NCBI GenBank assembly: GCA_937892095.1
Contig: CALAVC010000215.1
Location: 1 to 13,388, forward strand
Length of the DNA stretch: 13,388 nt
Direction of reading: 5' to 3'
Origin: an uncultured Bacteroidales bacterium
Lineage (GTDB): Bacteria > Bacteroidota > Bacteroidia > Bacteroidales > Marinilabiliaceae
Positions 1 to 8,949 of the stretch are shown here, one piece after another. The position numbers and the translations under genes are program-made. How positions within the stretch are numbered: position 1 is the first letter of the stretch; each line of letters starts with the position of its first letter. The notes beneath the pieces are model-generated. The model had not been told where the DNA came from. It saw only the letters and a program-made list of their open reading frames with translations, and ran no database searches.

Positions 1-28
1 TGGTTAACATAATACAAATTATGCTAAA

Positions 29-3000
29 ATGCTAAACAAACTGCTAAGGAGGACGATACTCGCCCTCATGATGTGCGTCTGTTCGGCTGTCGGCACGTGG
101 GCACAGACGCAGACCCTGACGGGTCGTGTGCTCGACGAAAGCGGACAACCCATTCCGGGCGCCACGGTCATCGAGAAAGGCACAACCAACGGTACAGTGT
201 GCGACATCGATGGTAATTATTCAATCAACGTTCAGCCGGGTGCTACAGTAGTGGCTGGCTTCATCGGCATGGAGAGCGTCGAGTCCACAACGGGTGGCGA
301 CATCGTCCTTAAAGATGAGCTTACGGCATTGGACGAAGTCGTGGCCGTCGGCTACGGCAACACAGTACGTCGCGACCTGACAGGCTCTGTGGGCTCTATC
401 AGTGGCGACAAACTTGCCACGACACCTGTGGCTAGTGCGGGCGAAGCTCTTGCTGGTAAGGTGGCTGGTGTGCAGGTAACAACGGTCGACGGTGCGCCGG
501 GTGCCGACATCAACATCCGTGTGCGTGGCGGCACGTCTGTTACGCAGAGCAACCAACCTCTTTTCATTGTCGACGGATTCCCGACAGACAACATCAACGA
601 CATCCCACCGACCGACATCCAGAGCATCGACATCCTCAAAGACGCTTCGCTGACGGCAATCTATGGTGCCAAGGGTGGCAACGGTGTTGTCATCGTAACG
701 ACCAAGGGTGCACAAGAAGGCAAGATGAAAGTCGACTTCAACATGTATCATCAGGTCAGTATGCTCGCTAAGCATATCGACGTACTCGACGCCTACGAGT
801 TCATGCTCTTCAACACCGAAGCAGTCGAATTTAGCCGGTCGGACAGCAACCGCCGTACATGGCGTAAGAACTGGGGTAACACCCTCGGCATGGAGAACGA
901 CCTTGACCTCTGGAAGAACGTCGAAGGAACCGATTGGGAAGACGAAATCATGGGCTCACACCCATGGAGTCACATGTACAATGTAACCATGAGCGGTGGC
1001 AACGAAAAGATTAAAGCCAACGTCAGCCTGACGCACAACGAAACAAATGGTATCATTTCGGGCAGTGGCGTTACGCGTACAAACATGAACACCAAACTCA
1101 ACATCAAGTTCAACGACTACATCAAGCTCCTTATCAACCCACGCGTAACCTATCGTCGCGACACTGGCGTAGGTGCAGACAACGTCGGCAAGAGCGGTAT
1201 TGTTGGTGTTCTGCGCTATCACCCAGTAGACGGTATCCGCACCACAGGTGGTTGGGACGAAAATCTTCAGAACGAAGAAGAAGAATATGACTTCGCCATC
1301 ACCAACCCCAACAACGAAATCGATCAGAACTACAACAAGAAGCACTCCTACAGCTTCACCAACCAAGCAAGCCTCGAGATTACACCTATAAAAGGTCTTG
1401 TCTTCAAGAGCGACATTGCACTCTTCAACTCGTTCTCCGACCAGAACCAGTTCTACGGTTGGCTCTCTTCGTCGGCTGTCGACGAACAACCAGTCCTTAC
1501 GACCAAGACGACTCGCTCCAACCGACTGACTTGGACCAACACCTTGTCTTACTCCAAGACCATCAACGACTTCCACAACTTCAACGTCCTCGCTGGTCAG
1601 GAAATACAGCAACAATTTGGCTCGAACGAGAGCATGACCGAACGCTACTTCCCCAAGACCACCAGCGCAAGCCAAGCCATTGCAAACGCTCAGTTGGGTC
1701 GTCCATATAGCAACACTTCGGCCGTTAACACTCCCGTCAAGACAAGTTCATTCTTCGGTCAAATCTCCTACAACTACGACCACAAGTACCTCATTAGCGG
1801 CACGTTCCGCGCCGACGGCTCGACCAAGTTCGCACCCGGCAAGCAGTGGGGCTACTTCCCGGCCGTCAGTGCAGCATGGGTCATCAGTCGCGAAGACTTT
1901 ATGGACTTCGATTGGCTAAGCAACCTCAAGCTACGTGCAGCCGTCGGTAAGTCGGGTAACAACAATATCGACAACGATCAGGCCTCCTACACCTATGACG
2001 TCAGCAAGAGTAATCTTCAGTTTGCCGAAGACGGCACAAAGCTTACCGAAAGCACCAACCTTATGTATGCCAACCATGGCGACGATGTCATGCCCAACCC
2101 CGACATCAAGTGGGAGACAACGCTCAGCCGCAACATAGCTCTCGACATGGGTTTCATGGACGGCAAGCTCGAGATTACGCCAGAATTCTATTGGAACACA
2201 ACCAAAGACCTTCTTCTCAAGGCCGAAATCCCTCAGACTACAGGCTATCAGAAGCAATATCAAAATGTGGCTCAGGTAACTAACAAGGGCATCGAAGTGT
2301 CGCTCAACTATAACATTATTCAGACTACCGACACCCGACTCGACCTCAACTTCAACATTGGGCATAATAAAAACGAAGTTGATAAACTCGATGGGGTAAA
2401 CAATACCATGACAAGTGGCACACACGCCAAGTGGTATTCAGTCTACGACTCCGAGACCTCTGGCTCCGACTATCTTGTCAAGGTCGGCGAGCAAATTGGC
2501 ATGATGTATGGCTTCGAATACGACGGCATATATCGTATCGATGAGTTCGATTTCAAGAACAACACCTACGTCGAACACCTCAAAACCGACGAGGCAGGCA
2601 ACACAGTTGCGCCCTACAATAAAATAATCAACGACGGCTCGCTCCAACCGGGCGACATCAAGTTCCGCGACCAAGACGGCAACGGCATTATCGACGTCAA
2701 CGACCGTGTGGTCATCGGCAACACCACGCCCAAAGTACAAGGTGGCTTCGGGTTGAGTGGTAGCTGGAAGCAGATAGATTTTTCTGCCAACTTCAACTAT
2801 ATGCTCGGCTTCGATGTCTACAATGCCACTGCACAAGAGCTTAGCTCTGGTTCGGTCGATGCGCTCCACCCTAAAAACGTCCTTGCCGATTTTGACAACG
2901 ACAGCCGTTGGCGCTACATGGCTGGCACTACTGCCGACGTCATGCACACCGCTGCCGACCAAACAGCCTACATACAGGCCAATGCTGGTAAGACTCTCTG

Positions 3001-3307
3001 GAATCCTATACGCCTCACTCCGGGCAATAAGGGTAAGGCTCCTATGTTCTCCTACTTCGTCGAAGACGCTTCGTTCCTCCGACTCCAAGACGTAACGGTG
3101 GGTTACACCTTCAAAAAAGAATGGACAGAGAAGTTCAAGTGTCAGAAGGCTCGTGTCTACTTCACAGGCTCCAACCTCTTCTGCATAACCAACTACTCTG
3201 GCTACGACCCCGAAGTCGACATTCAGAGTGGACTGACGCCCAGCATGGACTACAACCGCTATCCGCGTAGCCGTGGTTTCCTTTTCGGTCTTAACCTAAC
3301 ATTCTAA
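29..3307 (+). CDS. SusC/RagA-family TonB-dependent outer membrane transporter
   Basis: This 1092-residue protein should form the outer-membrane barrel that imports oligosaccharides, powered by TonB, with the SusD-like protein encoded next to it as its lid. Visible features: a signal peptide with a likely cleavage after Ala25 (GTWA-Q); a carboxypeptidase-regulatory-like N-terminal domain at about 28-97 (LTGRVLDESGQPIPGATV); a TonB-box-like LDEVVAVGYG at 101-110; a plug domain from about 115 to 225, containing FIVDGFP and the family motif AIYGAKGGNGVVIVTTK; then a long barrel ending in the C-terminal Phe expected for Bam-assembled proteins. Full length for the family. The start at 29 gives a proper signal peptide. 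The sequence just before it is A/T-rich and the promoter lies outside the window. susD follows after 14 nt. The family call is firm; the substrate is unknown. Confidence 0.97.
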   Translation: MLNKLLRRTILALMMCVCSAVGTWAQTQTLTGRVLDESGQPIPGATVIEKGTTNGTVCDIDGNYSINVQPGATVVAGFIGMESVESTTGGDIVLKDELTALDEVVAVGYGNTVRRDLTGSVGSISGDKLATTPVASAGEALAGKVAGVQVTTVDGAPGADINIRVRGGTSVTQSNQPLFIVDGFPTDNINDIPPTDIQSIDILKDASLTAIYGAKGGNGVVIVTTKGAQEGKMKVDFNMYHQVSMLAKHIDVLDAYEFMLFNTEAVEFSRSDSNRRTWRKNWGNTLGMENDLDLWKNVEGTDWEDEIMGSHPWSHMYNVTMSGGNEKIKANVSLTHNETNGIISGSGVTRTNMNTKLNIKFNDYIKLLINPRVTYRRDTGVGADNVGKSGIVGVLRYHPVDGIRTTGGWDENLQNEEEEYDFAITNPNNEIDQNYNKKHSYSFTNQASLEITPIKGLVFKSDIALFNSFSDQNQFYGWLSSSAVDEQPVLTTKTTRSNRLTWTNTLSYSKTINDFHNFNVLAGQEIQQQFGSNESMTERYFPKTTSASQAIANAQLGRPYSNTSAVNTPVKTSSFFGQISYNYDHKYLISGTFRADGSTKFAPGKQWGYFPAVSAAWVISREDFMDFDWLSNLKLRAAVGKSGNNNIDNDQASYTYDVSKSNLQFAEDGTKLTESTNLMYANHGDDVMPNPDIKWETTLSRNIALDMGFMDGKLEITPEFYWNTTKDLLLKAEIPQTTGYQKQYQNVAQVTNKGIEVSLNYNIIQTTDTRLDLNFNIGHNKNEVDKLDGVNNTMTSGTHAKWYSVYDSETSGSDYLVKVGEQIGMMYGFEYDGIYRIDEFDFKNNTYVEHLKTDEAGNTVAPYNKIINDGSLQPGDIKFRDQDGNGIIDVNDRVVIGNTTPKVQGGFGLSGSWKQIDFSANFNYMLGFDVYNATAQELSSGSVDALHPKNVLADFDNDSRWRYMAGTTADVMHTAADQTAYIQANAGKTLWNPIRLTPGNKGKAPMFSYFVEDASFLRLQDVTVGYTFKKEWTEKFKCQKARVYFTGSNLFCITNYSGYDPEVDIQSGLTPSMDYNRYPRSRGFLFGLNLTF

Positions 3308-3321
3308 GTCGAAAGAAATAA

Positions 3322-5391
3322 ATGAAAAACAAGAAATATACCTTAGTTGTGTCGGTTGCTTCGCTCCTCTTTGCGTTGCCAGCTTGCGACGACTATCTCG
3401 AAGTCGACAGCCCCAGTAGTTTCAGCTCCGACTACGTCTTTAGCGAAAGCGAGATAGAAAAAGGGCTCACATCGATATACTCTGCTTGCGTCAGTTCCAA
3501 GACCTACGGCAGTGCATACCTGACCACTTTCTGCCTCAACTCCGATGTCGAAATGGCCACCAATAGCAACGAATTGCGTAACGCCACAGGCTCCGACTAT
3601 CGCCTTTTCGATGCTAATGCCAATGGCACAGCACTCGCCAGTGCTTGGTGCGATGCCTACTCCACCATCGAGCGCGCCAACAACTTCATTGCAGGTGCTG
3701 AAGCCACCGAAGCCTATCAGGCTGGCAATGCCGAATATCTGCAGATGGTGGGCGAAGCCAAGTGCTTGCGTGCCATGAACTACTTCGATCTGCTTGTTCT
3801 TTGTGGCGATATACCTTTTAGTTTTACGCCAGCCACCGAACTCGAAACGCAGATAATGCCCATTGTCGACCGCAACACAATCCTCGACAATCTTATCTCC
3901 GACCTCGAAAAGGCAGCTCTCGACATGAAGTTTGCTTCCGATGTAACCATCGAACGTTGCTCCAAAGAATTTGCTTGGGCTCTCATAGCTCGCATGAGCC
4001 TCTTTCGTGGGGGTTACTCGCTCCGTCCGCAAGGCGAATCGCTCACTGCCTACGAGATGAAGCGTGCCGACGACTACCTTACCTACTACGACAAGACCAT
4101 TCAATATGCCGACTCTGTCATCAAGAGTGGAACTCACCAACTTGGCAACGACTACAAGACCACATTCCTCAACGAATGCAACTTTATTGTCGACAACGCT
4201 GGCGATGCCATCTTCGAGATTCCTTTTGCCAATGGGCTTAGTGGCAACGTTGGCTATTCTCATGGTCCCAAGAGTGCCTACGACGACCCCAAGCGTGGCA
4301 CCACCAATGGCGCTTTGCAACTCAACTGCTTCTATCGTTGGAGCTTCGACCCTGCCGACCTTCGTCGCGACTTTATTGTCGGTCTGTGGGACTACGCTGA
4401 GAATACAGCTGGCTTTACCTACAAAGATGAGGTCGGTAACGACGTTAAAAACACGACTCTTGCTTGCTACCCCACCAACATAATGTGCGACGAACTCTTG
4501 CAACGTTGCAACAAGTGGAGCAAGCTATGGAGCAATGGTTCTTTCGGTCAGGGCTCTTCCGGGAATACGGGCATCAACTTCCCATACATGCGCTACGCCG
4601 ACGTTCTCCTTATGTATGCCGAAGCTGTCAACGAACGCAATGGAGCTCCCACTGCCGAAGCTTTTGACTGCATAAACAAGGTGCGTGAGCGTGCTGGGCT
4701 TCCTGCCACAACAGCCTCCAACCACGACGATTTCTTCCTTGCCATTATGGACGAGCGCGCTTGGGAGTTTGGCGGTGAAGGCTTGCGCTGGAAAGACCTT
4801 GTCCGTTGGAACAAATATTCCGAGGTCATCTATCGTCAGTTCCACAACTATAGTGTCGTGGCCAATCTTGTAGCCGACAATACGCCCTCCGATGCCGAAT
4901 ACGATGTCTGCACTTTCTACAAAGAAGAAGTCGACTCGGCAGCTTTCGGTCGGATACACTACGACGTTTCCACCATCTTGCCTCAGCAGATATATTATAC
5001 CTACGACTTCTCGGGTGCTGGCTCTGTAGCCAACAGTTTCCCATGTTCCGACGACACCTACGTGCCTTTTGTCCTCTACAATGCTTATAGCTCAATAGGT
5101 AAACAAGAGGCCGCCACTCATGACGATTGGAATAGTCAGGACACCGATGCCCAAAAACACTGGGGCAGCGAAAACTCTGTCAATGACAATATCAACTACT
5201 CGTTCCGTGGCTATATCCGTAGCAGCTCTGCTGGCAAGCAAATCGTCGACAACAATGGTCAGCTCGTCGTAGCTCCCAATATTACCGACGGCAACTACTC
5301 CACTTTGCCTGCCGTACGCTACATCCTGCCCATTCCACGTGCCTATGTCGGCATGAGCCGTGGACAGTATGTCAACCACTATGGCTATTAA
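3322..5391 (+). CDS. SusD/RagB-family surface lipoprotein
   Basis: Outer-membrane lipoprotein that binds glycan at the cell surface and caps the SusC barrel. The N-terminus is a lipoprotein signal ending in A-L-P-A-C, with Cys22 as the lipidated residue, followed by acidic residues (CDDYLEVD) that suit surface export in Bacteroidetes. Family motifs: GEAKCLRAMNYFDLLVLCGD near residues 144-163 (helical TPR-like core), FPYMRYADVLLMYAEAVNERNG near 420-441, and MDERAWEFGGEGLRWKDLVRW near 476-496, the classic SusD signature. At 689 residues it is longer than many SusD proteins; the extra length lies mostly after residue 500. It is co-directional with the SusC gene (14 nt gap) and with the next lipoprotein gene (25 nt gap), so probably one operon. 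Family call firm, ligand not predictable from sequence. Confidence 0.96.
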   Translation: MKNKKYTLVVSVASLLFALPACDDYLEVDSPSSFSSDYVFSESEIEKGLTSIYSACVSSKTYGSAYLTTFCLNSDVEMATNSNELRNATGSDYRLFDANANGTALASAWCDAYSTIERANNFIAGAEATEAYQAGNAEYLQMVGEAKCLRAMNYFDLLVLCGDIPFSFTPATELETQIMPIVDRNTILDNLISDLEKAALDMKFASDVTIERCSKEFAWALIARMSLFRGGYSLRPQGESLTAYEMKRADDYLTYYDKTIQYADSVIKSGTHQLGNDYKTTFLNECNFIVDNAGDAIFEIPFANGLSGNVGYSHGPKSAYDDPKRGTTNGALQLNCFYRWSFDPADLRRDFIVGLWDYAENTAGFTYKDEVGNDVKNTTLACYPTNIMCDELLQRCNKWSKLWSNGSFGQGSSGNTGINFPYMRYADVLLMYAEAVNERNGAPTAEAFDCINKVRERAGLPATTASNHDDFFLAIMDERAWEFGGEGLRWKDLVRWNKYSEVIYRQFHNYSVVANLVADNTPSDAEYDVCTFYKEEVDSAAFGRIHYDVSTILPQQIYYTYDFSGAGSVANSFPCSDDTYVPFVLYNAYSSIGKQEAATHDDWNSQDTDAQKHWGSENSVNDNINYSFRGYIRSSSAGKQIVDNNGQLVVAPNITDGNYSTLPAVRYILPIPRAYVGMSRGQYVNHYGY

Positions 5392-5416
5392 CCCATCCTA
5401 CAAACCATTTTGAACA

Positions 5417-7825
5417 ATGAAATATAAAATATTTATATCGTCATTAGCCCTCGCTCTGGCGTTCACAGCCTGCGAAGACGACGACTGGTCGGCTTCTGAC
5501 CAATCTCGTGAGTTCGCCACTATGTTTTGTCAGACCAACAACACTGGCGTAAGCGACGAAAATCGTATCTGCCATGGCGTCGAAGGCACCAACGACATTC
5601 AGCTCTTTTGGTACACTGTCAGCAACGTCTACGGCTACGAAATACGCTATCGTATGGGTGACGTGCTCGGTGCCGATTGGATAAACGACCCCGAACAGTA
5701 CAAAGAAAGCATCATCATTCGCAATGCCGACACCTACGAATATCTTGTCAAGGGCCTTATGTACTCCACGCGCTACAAGTTCGCCATCCGTACCCTCAGT
5801 TCGCGTGGTCTCTCTGCCAATCCGTCCGACGACGAACTGCGTTCCAACCCCTACAACTCCAATTGGTATGGTGTGGGCGATGGCTCTCACCAAGCCAATA
5901 TCTGCCTTGTGAAGACCAAAGATCGCTATCGTACTCCCGTCGTCATATCTCGTCAGATTCCCGACGAGACCTCGGTCAACATCAATGTTAATCTCAAAGT
6001 AAAAGATACCGACCCCAGCAACCCCAACTACAAAAAGAGTGTCGCTAAGTCGGTCGACATCTTCTACTCCTTTGCCACTCTTTCTTCCAATGGCGAGGAT
6101 TCAATCTATCGTGCCGACTACATAACTGTTCAAGATGGCACCGAACTCGTCAAGACTGTCCAAATCCCAGATGACATCAAGAGTAGTGGCATTGGTGTCG
6201 TTGCCATCAATGGTCTTACGCCCAATACTATGTACACCATCAAGATTTGGAACAATACCGACGAACTCACTGCCGAAGGCAATGCTCTTACCGAAGGCGA
6301 CCGCCCCTACAACACTGTCATGGTGCGTACTCACGGTGGCACGACCGACCCAATAGTAATCACTGGTGGCTACGATAGATCCGATACTATCTACGACCTC
6401 TCTCGACTCTCCGCCGATGCCACAGCCGACACTAAGACCAATCTCCAACTCCTCGAGTCGGCAGCCAAACGTCTCGATGCCAAGCGTGTCGACCACATAT
6501 TCTCTTCTTTCATGGACGACGTAGAGCTCCCCGAAGGGCAGATCTTCGAACTCGAAGCTGGCAAAGCCTACTATTTCAACTCCACTGTTAGCATCTCCAA
6601 AGGCTTCACTCTGCGTGGGCAAGACCCCAACAATCGCTCCAAAGTCTACATGGGCATAGGGCACACACTCACTGGCGTCAAGACTTGCAATCTTGCTTTC
6701 GGACGCGACCCCGTCGAAGGTGAAGACGGCGAAATATCCATCGAAGATATTGTCTTCGAAAACATAGACTTCATCTGCGACGAAGGTTATGCTGGCGAAC
6801 GCTCCACCTACGTCAATACACAAAATGGTTGGGCAATACCCAAAGATGCCTCTGGCAACCGTCTCGGCACAGGCAACTACCTCTTCAACTCAGCCTCCAA
6901 CGATGCCATGGCTTTCGAACTCGAATCAATCCAGTTCTCCAACTGCTCTTTCACTGGCTTCAATCGTGGCTGGGTACGCGTCAAGAGTCTCGTCAAGAAC
7001 GTCTTCCGTAAGTTTTATGTCGATAAGTGCCAGTTCAACGCTCTCGGCTGCTACACATTCCCAAGTTTTGGTGGCTATCCCATGATTTCTTTCAACGAAT
7101 CCACCTACACGCCCGAAACCAATCCTTTCCAAGACTTCCGCTTTACCAACAATGTAGTCGTCGACTTCTCCAACGTCATTTTTGGCGTAGCTAAGTACAA
7201 AGAGTTCGAGCCCCGTTGGACGCTCGATGTCTCCAACAACGTCTTTGTCAACCCAGCCATGTACACAGGCTCCGCCATCTTCAATTTCAGTGCGTCTATC
7301 CCCACCGAAGGCATCGACCTCAAGGTCGCCAACAATCTCTTCGTACTCTCGCGTGCTGGCGACGAAGATGTCGACCGCCCCCTCAAAGCTACGGGTATCT
7401 CTATCAACAAAAATAGTCTTGGCGACAACTGTACGTTCCGCATCTACAACAACTACTCCACAGCTCGTTATGGTGCAGCCGACCCCACTGCCGACGACTC
7501 TTTCTTCACCAACGCCTCTGGTGCTTTCACTTCAAGCAATTGTGCAGGTAACGACTTCGTCGTCCTCGACGACGACCTTATGCCCAACGACTCCGAAGAC
7601 GCTATTGTCCGTGTCCTCACCAGTGCTGGCAAGGCTCTCTATGCCGAAGATGTCTTTACCGACCCATGTCCTCGTGGCAAAGTAACTCTTGATGCCAACG
7701 GCAGCATCACCGACGCTGGCTACGAAAACGTAGACTACCTCATGCGTACCTACAATTTCGATGGCTTCAAACTCAAAGACGCTTCTCTCGTCCCGTCGGG
7801 TGTCGGTCCCGATTGGATTCGCTAA
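5417..7825 (+). CDS. DUF4957/DUF5123-type surface lipoprotein, putative glycan-binding (SusE position)
   Basis: 802-residue lipoprotein, probably a surface glycan-binding protein. The N-terminus MKYKIFISS... ends in F-T-A-C with Cys19 lipidated, then EDDDW, an acidic surface-export type sequence. Residues about 45-140 look like a fibronectin-III domain (IQLFWYTVSNVYGYEIRYR, then YLVKGLMYSTRYKFAIRTLS). A second such region spans about 170-305 (INGLTPNTMYTIKIW). From about 340 on, the style changes to a right-handed beta-helix: GFTLRGQDP at 396-404, IEDIVFENIDFICDEGY, FSNCSFTGF, FTNNVVVDFSN from 576, and LDVSNNVFVNP. This domain order resembles the DUF4957/DUF5123 proteins found third in SusC-SusD operons, some of them in pectin loci. 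I see no clear catalytic motif. Third gene of the operon, followed by a terminator. The domain names come from memory of the family, not from a search. Confidence 0.85.
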   Translation: MKYKIFISSLALALAFTACEDDDWSASDQSREFATMFCQTNNTGVSDENRICHGVEGTNDIQLFWYTVSNVYGYEIRYRMGDVLGADWINDPEQYKESIIIRNADTYEYLVKGLMYSTRYKFAIRTLSSRGLSANPSDDELRSNPYNSNWYGVGDGSHQANICLVKTKDRYRTPVVISRQIPDETSVNINVNLKVKDTDPSNPNYKKSVAKSVDIFYSFATLSSNGEDSIYRADYITVQDGTELVKTVQIPDDIKSSGIGVVAINGLTPNTMYTIKIWNNTDELTAEGNALTEGDRPYNTVMVRTHGGTTDPIVITGGYDRSDTIYDLSRLSADATADTKTNLQLLESAAKRLDAKRVDHIFSSFMDDVELPEGQIFELEAGKAYYFNSTVSISKGFTLRGQDPNNRSKVYMGIGHTLTGVKTCNLAFGRDPVEGEDGEISIEDIVFENIDFICDEGYAGERSTYVNTQNGWAIPKDASGNRLGTGNYLFNSASNDAMAFELESIQFSNCSFTGFNRGWVRVKSLVKNVFRKFYVDKCQFNALGCYTFPSFGGYPMISFNESTYTPETNPFQDFRFTNNVVVDFSNVIFGVAKYKEFEPRWTLDVSNNVFVNPAMYTGSAIFNFSASIPTEGIDLKVANNLFVLSRAGDEDVDRPLKATGISINKNSLGDNCTFRIYNNYSTARYGAADPTADDSFFTNASGAFTSSNCAGNDFVVLDDDLMPNDSEDAIVRVLTSAGKALYAEDVFTDPCPRGKVTLDANGSITDAGYENVDYLMRTYNFDGFKLKDASLVPSGVGPDWIR

Positions 7826-7836
7826 GAATACTCCAA

Positions 7837-7879
7837 ATAAAAAAGTAGGCTGTCAATCTTTGGCAGCCTACTTTTTTAT
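7837..7879. terminator. Bidirectional Rho-independent terminator between converging operons
   Basis: A run of six A precedes GTAGGCTG, and CAGCCTAC precedes a run of six T. The GC part of the stem is eight perfect pairs, extended inside by a G-U and a C-G pair to leave a 7-nt loop, and outside by the A/T runs. Because each arm ends in an A/T tract, the hairpin works on either strand. It starts 12 nt after the stop of the DUF5123-type gene and 17 nt beyond the hisC stop. Confidence 0.93.
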
Positions 7880-7895
7880 CCTGTGCAGTCTCTAT

Positions 7896-8948
7896 CTACA
7901 TCTTTTTCAGTTCTTCCAACAGTTCTCTGTTCTCTTCCCTTGTCCCTGTGCTTATGCGTATGCAGCCTGCACATAGCTTTACTCTGTTTCGATTGCGTGT
8001 AATAATTCCCTTCTCTACAAGCGTCTTATACACTCCGTCAGGGTTGTCAAAGCGCACCAGCACAAAGTTTGCATCTGTCCGATACACATGTCTTACTATG
8101 CCTATCCGTCCACTCTGCAATTCGCTCACAAGATAGTCGCGTGCCTCTATCTGACGGCGTAGCAAGTCTTCAAAACCTGCCATGTCGTCCATCTTCTCTG
8201 CCACAATCTTTTGTGTCAGGTAGTTCACGTTATATGGGTACTTAACCTTGTCAAAAAGCGATATGATCTCCTCGCTCGCAAGAGCTATACCACAGCGCAA
8301 TCCGGCCATGCCCCACGCCTTCGAGAATGTCTGCAATATAATCAAGTTCTTATACTTGCCTATCCAGCCCGCAAGGCTCTCGCCCGCAAAGTCCACGTAT
8401 GCTTCGTCTACAACCACAAGCCCATCAAACTGTGCAACGACTTTCTCCACCTCGGCTTCGTTTAGTCTATTGCCTGTCGGGTTGTTGGGCGAGCACAGCC
8501 AAATGGCTTTCGTCCGTTCGTCCGTTGCTGCCATCAACTTCTCGGCGTCCAAACTAAAATCTATCTCATTCAGTAGCACCGCACGATACTCCACGTCGTT
8601 CACGTCTGCACACACTCTGTACATGCCATACGTCGGCTCAATCGCCACCACATTGTCCACTCCCGGACGACAGAACACCCTATACACAAGGTCTATCGTC
8701 TCGTCGCTACCATTGCCAATCATCACTTGGCTCGGCTTCAAGCCCCGACGTTTCGCCACTCGGCTCCGCACCTCTGCTTGGCTCGGGTCGGGGTAGCGAC
8801 ATTCTTCTGTGCCTACAAGGTTGTTCTCGTTGGCGTCCATATATATACGCGCTTCTCCCGTAAACTCGTTGCGTGCGCACGAATATGGTGTCAGTGCCCA
8901 AATGTTCGGTCGTACAAGTTCTTTTAGCTCTTTCATACTCGTTGCCAT
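7896..8948 (-). CDS. hisC: Histidinol-phosphate aminotransferase
   Basis: 350-residue PLP enzyme of fold type I that transfers an amino group from glutamate to imidazole acetol phosphate, giving histidinol phosphate, in the cytoplasm. Visible motifs: YMDANEN near the N-terminus, GNGSDETIDL (cofactor phosphate region), LCSPNNPTGN (substrate carboxylate/PLP contact), VVDEAYVDF with the Asp that contacts the PLP ring nitrogen, and FSKAWGMAGLRCG with the Schiff-base lysine at residue 210. The length is normal for the family. Its ATG follows the hisD stop after a single nucleotide, so the two are probably translationally coupled. An alternative start at Met5 is possible. It is the last gene of the operon; the transcript ends at the shared terminator 17 nt past its stop. 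Confidence 0.96.
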   Translation of the reverse strand: MATSMKELKELVRPNIWALTPYSCARNEFTGEARIYMDANENNLVGTEECRYPDPSQAEVRSRVAKRRGLKPSQVMIGNGSDETIDLVYRVFCRPGVDNVVAIEPTYGMYRVCADVNDVEYRAVLLNEIDFSLDAEKLMAATDERTKAIWLCSPNNPTGNRLNEAEVEKVVAQFDGLVVVDEAYVDFAGESLAGWIGKYKNLIILQTFSKAWGMAGLRCGIALASEEIISLFDKVKYPYNVNYLTQKIVAEKMDDMAGFEDLLRRQIEARDYLVSELQSGRIGIVRHVYRTDANFVLVRFDNPDGVYKTLVEKGIITRNRNRVKLCAGCIRISTGTREENRELLEELKKM

Positions 8949-8949
8949 T

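Noticed and set aside
956..1675. 239-codon open frame on the minus strand
   Set aside because: It is antisense to the SusC barrel region. Its Val-rich translation has no motif, so it is a shadow of the real gene.
3343..4503. 386-codon open frame on the minus strand
   Set aside because: It lies wholly inside the SusD-like gene, whose family motifs are clear. The translation has no recognisable domain, and stop-poor antisense frames are expected given the codon use here.
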